Shown here piece after piece: positions 1 to 5,295 of a DNA stretch of 5,589 nucleotides. The stretch lies in NCBI GenBank assembly GCA_012798145.1, contig JAAZNT010000186.1, forward strand, positions 1 through 5,589, given 5' to 3'. Under the pieces are notes generated by a model that was given only the letters and a program-made list of their open reading frames with translations, did no database searches and was not told the origin of the DNA. Numbering within the stretch: the stretch's first letter is position 1; each line of letters begins with the position of its first letter. Made by a program: the position numbers and the translations under genes. The DNA is from Thermoanaerobaculaceae bacterium. GTDB lineage: Bacteria; Acidobacteriota; UBA4820.

Positions 1-348
1 ACTGCTTTCAAAATAAAGAAATTGGGCAAAGTATTTGGAATGAGAACTTGGGGCGGTGCAATGGGAATTGAAGCGCATCAGGATTTGGTTGACGGAGGAA
101 CCGTAACACCTCCTCAGTACGGACTTTACTCTCTTGACAGAAAATGGTTGATTGAGGTAAGAGGAGTTGACCCCGATGTTGAAATCCAAAATATGCCAAA
201 AGATGTGCTTGAAGGCAAAGATGCCCAACTTGAAACGGTTGTAAATTACCTTCTTGAAGAAATAAAGAAAGACCCAAAGGAAATTCCTCCTCCGCCTCCT
301 TATCCAAATAAAGCGAGACCGAGGGGGTCTGACATAAGTTACTACTGA
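1..348 (+). CDS. Tricorn-type protease (peptidase S41 family), C-terminal fragment
   Basis: This is the last 115 residues of a gene that begins before the window; the frame is open from base 1 and stops at TGA 346-348. What is visible: the segment GMRTWGGAMGIE (residues 13-24), then LVDGG (29-33) and WLIEVRGVDPDVEI (49-62). This matches the end of the tricorn core domain, where family members read roughly GKRTWGG.VGI...LVDGG...GVEN.GVDPDVE. From family knowledge, the Glu in the VEN segment belongs to the catalytic Ser-His-Ser-Glu set, so E52 here is the likely equivalent. The nucleophilic Ser, the PDZ domain and the beta-propellers would lie upstream, outside the window. The product would degrade peptides, probably downstream of larger proteases. 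The tail is proline-rich (PPPPPYPNKARP), as in many bacterial tricorn homologues. The family call is fairly secure; whether the full gene is intact cannot be seen. Confidence 0.85.
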   Translation, partial: TAFKIKKLGKVFGMRTWGGAMGIEAHQDLVDGGTVTPPQYGLYSLDRKWLIEVRGVDPDVEIQNMPKDVLEGKDAQLETVVNYLLEEIKKDPKEIPPPPPYPNKARPRGSDISYY

Positions 349-351
349 AGA

Positions 352-383
352 AAAGGGACGGGAAACCGTCCCTTTCTTTTTCT
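352..383 (+). terminator. Intrinsic terminator of the tricorn protease gene
   Basis: A perfect 10-bp stem pairs 352-361 (AAAGGGACGG) with 366-375 (CCGTCCCTTT) around a GAAA loop (362-365), a stable GNRA tetraloop. It is followed by CTTTTTCT (376-383). It starts 3 nt after the protease stop codon. This is a textbook rho-independent terminator for the plus strand. Its T-rich tail ends 3 nt before the next start codon. Confidence 0.9.
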
Positions 384-386
384 AAA

Positions 387-1019
387 ATGAAGAACCCTTG
401 GCTTGAAATAAAAGCAGAAGATTACGAAGGGCATATGGAAAGCCCCGATATTGACCAATTAAAGCCATTAAGAAAAATTTTTTCAACTGCACTAAAAGAC
501 TTTTGTCCCAAAAGAATTGCGCTTCTTGGCTGTTCAACAGGCAACGGGCTTGAAGAGATAGATTATAAAAAAATAGAAAAAGTTTACGCCCTCGACATAA
601 ATAACGAATATCTTGAAATACTTAAAAAAAGACACTCGAAGAATCTTACAAAAATTGAAACAGTGGTTTGCGACCTCAACTCTCCCAGAATATTTCTTGA
701 AAGAATAGACCTTGTTTACGCTGCTCTTATTTTTGAATATATTGACTTCAAAAAATCGCTTAAAATAATCTCTCAATGGGTTAAGAGCGGCGGAATTCTT
801 ATCGCTGTTCTTCAACTTCCCTGCGCAAACATTCCCGAAGTAACCCCTTCCCCCTTCAAATCGCTTGAAAAACTCTCTTCAATAATGAAACTTGTAAAAC
901 CCGAATATTTCATTTCTGCTGCTGAAAGCAACAGTTTTTGTTTGATTTCTTCAAAAATCCACTCCCTAAAATCGGGAAAACAATTCTGGGAGGGAAGATT
1001 TGAGAAAACAAAATATTAA
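387..1019 (+). CDS. Class I SAM-dependent methyltransferase, substrate unknown
   Basis: The 210-aa protein is close to a minimal Rossmann-fold methyltransferase. Motif I is ALLGCSTGNGLE (45-56), the glycine-rich SAM loop. The acidic residue that ends strand 2 and would bind the SAM ribose is D70 in YALDIN. CDL (95-97) fits the adenine-contacting region, DLVYAALIFEYID (108-120) is the motif IV strand, and GGILIAVLQLP (135-145) is strand 5. The N-terminus, NPWLEIKAEDYEGHM, resembles the opening I recall for a family of stand-alone methyltransferases (PWL.I....YE.HM), so I prefer the ATG at 387 over the internal ATG at 435. That start is odd: it follows a terminator by 3 nt and has no Shine-Dalgarno site. 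The substrate, a small molecule or a macromolecule, cannot be told. The gene faces the GGDEF gene across a palindromic gap. Confidence 0.82.
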   Translation: MKNPWLEIKAEDYEGHMESPDIDQLKPLRKIFSTALKDFCPKRIALLGCSTGNGLEEIDYKKIEKVYALDINNEYLEILKKRHSKNLTKIETVVCDLNSPRIFLERIDLVYAALIFEYIDFKKSLKIISQWVKSGGILIAVLQLPCANIPEVTPSPFKSLEKLSSIMKLVKPEYFISAAESNSFCLISSKIHSLKSGKQFWEGRFEKTKY

Positions 1020-1262
1020 TCCCAGATTTGTCATTAAGAAAATTTTAACAAGAGATTAGAGATTGATTAGGGAAAATGGAAGATAAGTCACTCGTTTGAT
1101 GTTTTAAAAGAGATTGATGATTTTTAGGCAGGCTGAAAATGGCGAAGCCATTTACTGCAGGTTGCCGAAGGCAAACTGCCTGCCGATTGTTTAATTGGTT
1201 ATCTTCCATTTTCTCTAATGAAAGCAGTTGAAAAATCTATTTTATTGACAAATTTGGGATAA
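1017..1262. repeat. Nested imperfect palindrome of about 240 bp, possible MITE or structured RNA element
   Basis: This fills most of the 274-bp gap between two convergent genes. Outer arms 1020-1033 (TCCCAGATTTGTCA) and 1246-1259 (TGACAAATTTGGGA) are inverted repeats matching at 13 of 14 positions. Middle arms 1066-1086 and 1199-1219 match at 20 of 21. A core at 1127-1184 is closed by GGCAGGC/GCCTGCC and holds two hairpins. TAA lies directly outside both outer ends (1017-1019 and 1260-1262), compatible with a 3-bp target duplication; the left copy is also the methyltransferase stop codon. No ORF of note lies inside. Terminal inverted repeats, flanking direct repeats, small size and lack of coding suggest a non-autonomous mobile element. 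A bidirectional terminator or other structured RNA is an alternative. The stretch 1263-1293 beyond it is AT-rich with no clear terminator. Confidence 0.65.
1127..1184. repeat. Cruciform-like core with two GAA-triloop hairpins
   Basis: A 7-bp perfect closing stem (GGCAGGC 1127-1133, GCCTGCC 1178-1184) encloses two hairpins. Hairpin A pairs AAATGGC (1137-1143) with GCCATTT (1147-1153) around GAA. Hairpin B pairs GCAG.TTGCC (1157-1166) with GGCAA.CTGC (1170-1179) around GAA, with one G/A mismatch. Hairpin B's outermost two bases overlap the closing stem, so the two can compete at the base. Both loops are GAA closed by a C-G pair. Confidence 0.7.
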
Positions 1263-1293
1263 TTCAAAAAGTTAAAATCTGGAATTTTTTAGA

Positions 1294-2133
1294 TCAATAC
1301 ACAACCGCTTTGATCTGATTTTTGCCATTTTTCTTCACAGAATACATAAGGTCGTCTGCGGTTTTGATGATATCAACCGGTTTGTCAGAAACAAGAAAAT
1401 TTTCAAAAACAACCATCCCGAAACTGAATGTTATAGGAATGGCTTTCTCTTTTGCGTAGGCGGTAAGAATTTCCTTTAACCTTTTTAGTGCTTCTTCTGC
1501 TTGCTTGCTGGATGTTTCAACAAAAATAAAGCCGAATTCGTCTCCGCCCATCCTTGCTGCAATATCTGTGGAACGGAAGTTATCAGAAATTTTTGAAGCC
1601 AGATTCTTTAATGTTTCATCCCCGAAAGGATGACCTGATGTGTCGTTAACTTGCTTGAAATTATCAACATCCAAATAGACTACTGCAAAGGGGTGTTTGA
1701 ATCTTTTAAATTTCTCTATTTCATTTTTAATATGTTCAACAAAACTTCTTGAATTCTTTAATCCTGTGAGGGGATCAATTCTTGAAAGTTCCTTTTCTTT
1801 TTTAAGCAATATTTTTGTAGTATAGAGAAAATAGGCGGCAAGGAGGAAAATAATTAACCTCATTGACAAATTCCAGATGACAATGAAGTTGTTTTTATAA
1901 ATATGTCCAGAAAAATGGTCTGAAGCGAGCCAAACGAAACCCGCCAAAATGGAAGCGATATATCCTTGGGTTTTTCCAAGATGCCAACTGCAGAAAAAAA
2001 CAGGAAAAATATAAAAAAGCGTGAAACAAACATCATATCCCGTAAGATAATCAAGATATCCAATGACAAAAATAGAAAGAAGCGCAAACAAGAATTTCAA
2101 AATGCTTGTATATTTTCCTTTGGTTACTTCCAC
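1294..2133 (-). CDS. Membrane-anchored diguanylate cyclase (GGDEF)
   Basis: The 279-aa protein makes cyclic di-GMP from two GTP. Residues about 11-107 are strongly hydrophobic and give roughly four to five membrane helices, with GYLDYLTG (25-32) and FYIFPVFFCSW (40-50) as a likely sensory membrane module that I do not assign to a named family. A short charged linker (109-117) leads to the GGDEF domain from about 119: DPLTGLKNSR (120-129), metal-binding D155 in VVYLDVDNFK, FKQVND (159-164), and the active-site GGDEF itself at 196-200. The inhibitory I-site RSTD (187-190) lies at the canonical five-residue distance, so product feedback inhibition is expected. All key residues look present, so activity is likely. 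The GTG start at 2133 is supported by AAGGAG at 2145-2150. The gene is transcribed alone, convergent with the methyltransferase. The signal sensed is unknown. Confidence 0.93.
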   Translation of the reverse strand: MEVTKGKYTSILKFLFALLSIFVIGYLDYLTGYDVCFTLFYIFPVFFCSWHLGKTQGYIASILAGFVWLASDHFSGHIYKNNFIVIWNLSMRLIIFLLAAYFLYTTKILLKKEKELSRIDPLTGLKNSRSFVEHIKNEIEKFKRFKHPFAVVYLDVDNFKQVNDTSGHPFGDETLKNLASKISDNFRSTDIAARMGGDEFGFIFVETSSKQAEEALKRLKEILTAYAKEKAIPITFSFGMVVFENFLVSDKPVDIIKTADDLMYSVKKNGKNQIKAVVY

Positions 2134-2144
2134 CTTTTTTCAAA

Positions 2145-2150
2145 CTCCTT
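2145..2150 (-). promoter_or_regulatory. Ribosome binding site of the GGDEF gene
   Basis: AAGGAG read on the minus strand lies 11 nt before the GTG start at 2133. The spacing is rather long, but there is no better start nearby, and the membrane segment would follow directly from this start. Confidence 0.65.
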
Positions 2151-2167
2151 TTAGCAAAATTGGCATC

Positions 2168-2196
2168 AATATAATATAACAGAAAAATGGAGTAAA
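2168..2196 (-). promoter_or_regulatory. Putative sigma70-type promoter of the GGDEF gene
   Basis: On the minus strand a -35 box TTTACT (2191-2196) and a -10 box TATATT (2168-2173) are separated by 17 bp. Transcription would start near 2161, giving a leader of about 28 nt that contains the RBS. The boxes are inferred by consensus matching in AT-rich DNA, so chance matches are possible. Confidence 0.5.
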
Positions 2197-2204
2197 AATT
2201 CGTT

Positions 2205-2275
2205 TCTTGCAGAAGAAGGGATTGGGAGGATGTTGGTTCAAATCCCGATTGTACTTTTGATTGGCTCCCCGGGAG
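2205..2275. repeat. Direct repeat copy 1 with tRNA-Asn 3' end
   Basis: This 71-bp unit matches 2316-2386 with two or three differences, including A/G at 2216 against 2327, T/C at 2208 against 2319. The inner 59 bp (2217-2275) are identical. Its right end, 2262-2275, is a displaced copy of the last 11 nt of tRNA-Asn plus the CCA (minus strand sense). Identity stops abruptly at 2275. It also carries GGTTCAAATCCC at 2235-2246. No protein-coding signal is seen in the repeat. Confidence 0.9.
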
Positions 2276-2277
2276 AA

Positions 2278-2299
2278 TTCGGCTTGCGAAGCAAACGAA
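2278..2299. repeat. Small hairpin between the direct repeats
   Basis: TTCG (2278-2281) pairs with CGAA (2296-2299), and TTGC (2284-2287) pairs with GCAA (2291-2294) around a GAA loop, with an asymmetric bulge between the two stems. It sits in the 40-bp unique spacer (2276-2315) between the two direct repeats. Its C(GAA)G cap is the same as in the two hairpins at 1137-1179. Confidence 0.5.
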
Positions 2300-2315
2300 A
2301 ACCACTAACCCTCCC

Positions 2316-2386
2316 TCTCGCAGAAGGAGGGATTGGGAGGATGTTGGTTCAAATCCCGATTGTACTTTTGATTGGCTCCCCGGGAG
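2316..2386. repeat. Direct repeat copy 2, running into tRNA-Asn
   Basis: This is the second copy of the 71-bp unit, offset by 111 bp from copy 1. Its last 14 bp (2373-2386) are the genuine 3' end of the tRNA-Asn gene, including CCA. The left part also forms an imperfect hairpin with sequence just outside it: CCCTCC at 2309-2314 with GGAGGG at 2326-2331. Confidence 0.9.
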
Positions 2387-2449
2387 GGATTTGAACCCCC
2401 GACCTAGTGATTAACAGTCACCCGCTCTGACCAACTGAGCTACCGGGGA
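2373..2449 (-). tRNA. tRNA-Asn (anticodon GTT)
   Basis: The 77-nt gene reads on the minus strand and includes an encoded CCA (2373-2375). The acceptor stem TCCCCGG (2449-2443) pairs with CCGGGGA (2383-2377), followed by discriminator G. The D-arm is GCTC/GAGC with a 9-nt loop. The anticodon stem is GGTGA/TCACT (one G-T pair) around CTGTTAA, giving GTT for Asn codons. The variable loop is AGGTC and the T-arm is GGGGG TTCAAAT CCCTC. All arms fold, so it is functional. It is divergent from ileS and has its own promoter. Just after its 3' end lies the duplicated unit that reuses its last 14 nt. I see no T-rich intrinsic terminator directly downstream. Confidence 0.97.
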
Positions 2450-2464
2450 GCAGAGAGAACAATT

Positions 2465-2493
2465 ATTTTACCAGAAACTTTTTTGAAGTGCAA
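2465..2493 (-). promoter_or_regulatory. Putative promoter of tRNA-Asn
   Basis: On the minus strand TTGCAC (2488-2493) and TAAAAT (2465-2470) are spaced by 17 bp. Predicted initiation near 2459 would leave a 5' leader of roughly 10 nt before the tRNA, typical for a tRNA gene. Confidence 0.6.
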
Positions 2494-2498
2494 ATTCT

Positions 2499-2527
2499 TT
2501 GCAAAACAAAGTCCTTTGTTGTAAAAT
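2499..2527 (+). promoter_or_regulatory. Putative promoter of ileS
   Basis: TTGCAA (2499-2504) and TAAAAT (2522-2527) are 17 bp apart, nearly the same boxes as the divergent tRNA promoter next to it. Initiation near 2534 would give a leader of only about 14 nt, just enough for the RBS and too short for a T-box leader. The spacer holds the palindrome AACAAAG TC CTTTGTT (2505-2520). Confidence 0.5.
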
Positions 2528-2536
2528 AATAGTTTT

Positions 2537-2542
2537 AGGAGG
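2537..2542 (+). promoter_or_regulatory. Ribosome binding site of ileS
   Basis: A perfect AGGAGG stands 5 nt before the GTG at 2548. This fixes the GTG start; the next in-frame ATG (at 2599, in IFPMKAN) would delete conserved N-terminal residues. Confidence 0.9.
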
Positions 2543-2547
2543 AAAAG

Positions 2548-5295
2548 GTGAGTAAAGATTACAAAGATACCTTGAACCTTCCCAAAACAATTTTTCCGAT
2601 GAAGGCAAATCTTGTTCAAAGGGAGCCGCAAATTCTTGAAAAATGGGAAAAAGAAAAACTGTATGAAAAAATATTAAAAGCAAGAGAAAATGCTCCTGTT
2701 TTTTCTTTTCACGACGGTCCTCCCTACGCTAACGGGCATATTCATTTGGGGCACGCTCTCAATAAAATTTTGAAAGACATACTTGTTCGCTCCCGCCTCT
2801 TTTTCGGGAAAAAAGTTTATTTTAAGCCGGGATGGGATTGCCACGGGCTTCCTATTGAACTTGCCGTAGAAAAAGAGCATGGGAAAAAAGTTTACGAACT
2901 CAATATACATGAATTCAGAAAGCTTTGCCGAGAATACGCAGAAAAGTACATCAACATACAGAGGGAAGAATTCAAGAGACTCGGGCTTTTGGGCGATTGG
3001 GAAAACCCTTATAAAACAATGGATTATGCTTATGAGGCAGATATAGCAAGATGTTTTATCAAATGTTTTGAAAAGGGCTATGTTTATAAAGGATTGAAGC
3101 CGGTTCAGTGGTGCATTCACTGCCAAACTGCTCTTGCAGAAGCGGAAGTAGAATACGAAGACCACGCTTCTCCTTCAATTTATGTGGCGTTTCCTTTTCT
3201 CACTGAAGAGGAGAACAAATGGCCGGAAGTTCTAAAGGGATATGACGCTTACGCTGTCATCTGGACCACAACCCCTTGGACGCTTCCAGCAAACCTTGCT
3301 ATTGCCTTCCACCCCGATTTTAACTATGTCGCACTTCTTGCAAAAGACAAGGTTTATGTTGTTTCTGAAGAGTTGAGGGAACTTTTTGAAAAAGACACAA
3401 AAATCAGCGGAAAAATAATCGGGACTCTAAAGGGGAAAGAGCTTGAACATCTCCATTTCAGCCATCCTTTTTATGATAGAAAATCGCTCGGAATTGTTGC
3501 GAGTTATGTTACAAACGAACAGGGGACAGGGTGTGTCCACACTGCACCGGGACACGGGCTTGAAGATTTTATAAGCGGACTAAAATATGGGCTTGAAATT
3601 TTATGCCCTGTTGACGGAAAAGGAAATTTTGAAAAAGAATTGCCTCTTTTCGGCGGAATGAATGTTTTTGAGGCGAATCCCAAAGTCATTGAACTTCTTA
3701 AAACAAAGAAAGCTCTTTTAAGCGCTTCCACCGTTCACCATTCCTATCCTCACTGCTGGAGGTGCAAGAATCCATTAATTTTCAGGGCGACAAAGCAGTG
3801 GTTCATCTCCCTTGAACACAACGATTTAAGAAAAGAGAGTTTGAAAGCGATTGAAAATGTTGAATGGATACCTTCTTGGGGAAGGAATAGAATCTATTCA
3901 ATGGTGGAAAACCGACCCGATTGGTGCATTTCAAGGCAGAGAAGGTGGGGAGTCGCAATAAACATCCTCTCCTGCGCGAATTGCGGAACTTTTGTAAATG
4001 ACAAAACTTTCTTTGAAAATGTTGTGAACGAAATAGAAAAGAGAGGGGCGGGAGTGTGGATGGAAGGAGATGCAACAAGATTCCTTCCCGAAGGTTTTTC
4101 CTGCCCAAAATGCGGTGGTAAAGATTTTGTAAAAGAAGAAGACATACTTGATGTCTGGTTTGATTCGGGAGTAAGCCACAAGGCGATTTTAGGCAAAACA
4201 GAAAATCTTCCCTGGCCATCCGAAGTTTATCTTGAGGGTTCTGACCAGCACAGGGGCTGGTTCCACACTTCTTTATTGACTTCAATAATTCTTGAAGGAA
4301 AAGCGCCTTATAAAACAGTAATCACTCACGGATTTACACTCGATGCGCAAGGGAGAAAAATGGCAAAATCAGAAGGAAATGTCATCCCTCCTTCTGAAAT
4401 CATCAAGAAATATGGCGCTGAAATTTTGCGCCTTTGGGTTTCAATGGTTGATTACAGAGATGATGTGCGCCTTTCGTATGACCTTCTCAACCAAAACGCC
4501 GAAAGTTATATGAAAATCAGGAATACAATAAGGTATCTCCTTGGAAACCTTTATGACTTTGATCCCGAAAAAGACAGCGTCAAATATGAAAATATGGTTG
4601 AAATTGACAGGTTTATCCTCAATCTTTTCAACAGGTTAATTCCAAAAGTTACAAAGGCTTATGAAGATTACTCTTTCCACATTATTCACAGGGAACTTCT
4701 CCATTTCTGCACGGTAACGCTTTCCGCTTTTTATCTTGACATATTGAAAGACCGACTCTATTGCTGCGGGAAAAAGAGCATTGAAAGATTGAGCGCGCAG
4801 ACAGCCCTCCACACCATCCTTATCGGAATGTTGAAACTTCTCGCCCCGATTCTTCCTTTTACAGCAGAAGAGGCGTGGAAATGCCTTTATGGAGAGGAAA
4901 AAGAAACTATCCATATTGAAACATTCCCGGAGAAATTTATTGAAGAGGACACCAAACTCATCGCAAAATGGGAAAAATTGTGGAGCATAAGGGATGTTGT
5001 CAACAAGTCTCTTGAAGAATCAAGACAGGAGGGCGAAATTGGAAAGAGTCTTGAAGCGAAAGTCATAATTCAGGAAAACGGAGAGAATTATGACCTTCTT
5101 AGTGAAAACTTAAAAATTCTTCCCGAAATTTTCATAGTATCTCAGGTTGAACTTTTGAAGGGAGAGCAATTGGTAAAAGTCATCCCTCTTAAAACAGACA
5201 AATGTATGAGATGCTGGAACATCCCCGTTGAGACAATTGATTTCGAGGAAGAGAAACTTTGCCTAAGGTGCTTTGAAGTGGTTTCAAAATTGTGA
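2548..5295 (+). CDS. ileS: Isoleucine--tRNA ligase
   Basis: The 915-aa cytoplasmic class I synthetase charges tRNA-Ile; length is normal for bacterial IleRS (about 900-940). The N-terminus TLNLPKTIFPMKANL is typical. The ATP-binding HIGH motif is HLGH (66-69) inside PPYANGHIHLGHALNK. The CP1 editing domain shows TTTPWTLPAN (240-249) and GTGCVHTAPGHGLED (326-340); H331 and D340 correspond to E. coli H333 and D342, so Val-tRNA-Ile proofreading is expected. RPDWCISRQRRWGV (456-469) and DVWFDSG (535-541) follow, with CxxC pairs at 476/479 and 519/522. GSDQHRGWF is at 564-572. The second ATP motif is KMAKS (604-608) rather than KMSKS. The C-terminal zinc finger has Cys 886, 889, 905 and 908. The start is GTG with a strong RBS. 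The stop TGA overlaps the lspA ATG by one base. Confidence 0.98.
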   Translation: MSKDYKDTLNLPKTIFPMKANLVQREPQILEKWEKEKLYEKILKARENAPVFSFHDGPPYANGHIHLGHALNKILKDILVRSRLFFGKKVYFKPGWDCHGLPIELAVEKEHGKKVYELNIHEFRKLCREYAEKYINIQREEFKRLGLLGDWENPYKTMDYAYEADIARCFIKCFEKGYVYKGLKPVQWCIHCQTALAEAEVEYEDHASPSIYVAFPFLTEEENKWPEVLKGYDAYAVIWTTTPWTLPANLAIAFHPDFNYVALLAKDKVYVVSEELRELFEKDTKISGKIIGTLKGKELEHLHFSHPFYDRKSLGIVASYVTNEQGTGCVHTAPGHGLEDFISGLKYGLEILCPVDGKGNFEKELPLFGGMNVFEANPKVIELLKTKKALLSASTVHHSYPHCWRCKNPLIFRATKQWFISLEHNDLRKESLKAIENVEWIPSWGRNRIYSMVENRPDWCISRQRRWGVAINILSCANCGTFVNDKTFFENVVNEIEKRGAGVWMEGDATRFLPEGFSCPKCGGKDFVKEEDILDVWFDSGVSHKAILGKTENLPWPSEVYLEGSDQHRGWFHTSLLTSIILEGKAPYKTVITHGFTLDAQGRKMAKSEGNVIPPSEIIKKYGAEILRLWVSMVDYRDDVRLSYDLLNQNAESYMKIRNTIRYLLGNLYDFDPEKDSVKYENMVEIDRFILNLFNRLIPKVTKAYEDYSFHIIHRELLHFCTVTLSAFYLDILKDRLYCCGKKSIERLSAQTALHTILIGMLKLLAPILPFTAEEAWKCLYGEEKETIHIETFPEKFIEEDTKLIAKWEKLWSIRDVVNKSLEESRQEGEIGKSLEAKVIIQENGENYDLLSENLKILPEIFIVSQVELLKGEQLVKVIPLKTDKCMRCWNIPVETIDFEEEKLCLRCFEVVSKL

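Noticed and set aside
8..307. 99-aa minus-strand ORF opposite the protease end
   Set aside because: It is the complement of a conserved tricorn C-terminus, with no own start signal or family features.
1263..1293. Intrinsic terminator for the GGDEF gene
   Set aside because: Only a weak AT-rich 5-bp pairing is visible on the minus strand, with no G+C-rich stem followed by a T-run. Termination may instead rely on the palindrome at 1017-1262.
2051..2305. 84-aa minus-strand ORF across the repeat and the GGDEF promoter
   Set aside because: It crosses the promoter, RBS and 5' end of the GGDEF gene in another frame, and its middle is a translation of the repeat and tRNA-derived sequence. It has no recognisable protein features.
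2205..2372. A second, degenerate tRNA gene on the plus strand, suggested by GGTTCAAATCCC
   Set aside because: No acceptor, D or anticodon arms can be found around the T-arm-like 12-mer, and its own T-stem would have mismatches (GTTGG against CCCGA).
2205..2386. CRISPR array
   Set aside because: There are only two repeats of 71 bp with a single 40-bp spacer, no regular short repeats and no cas genes. The repeat includes tRNA sequence.
2440..2547. T-box riboswitch upstream of ileS
   Set aside because: The gap from the tRNA to ileS is under 100 nt and holds a promoter just before the RBS. There is no room for specifier and antiterminator stems, and no T-box core is seen.
2674..3165. 163-aa minus-strand ORF, and other long antisense ORFs within ileS (3504-3731, 3803-4285, 4636-4914)
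   Set aside because: They lie fully antisense to well-conserved ileS, have no RBS or domain, and look like translated complements.
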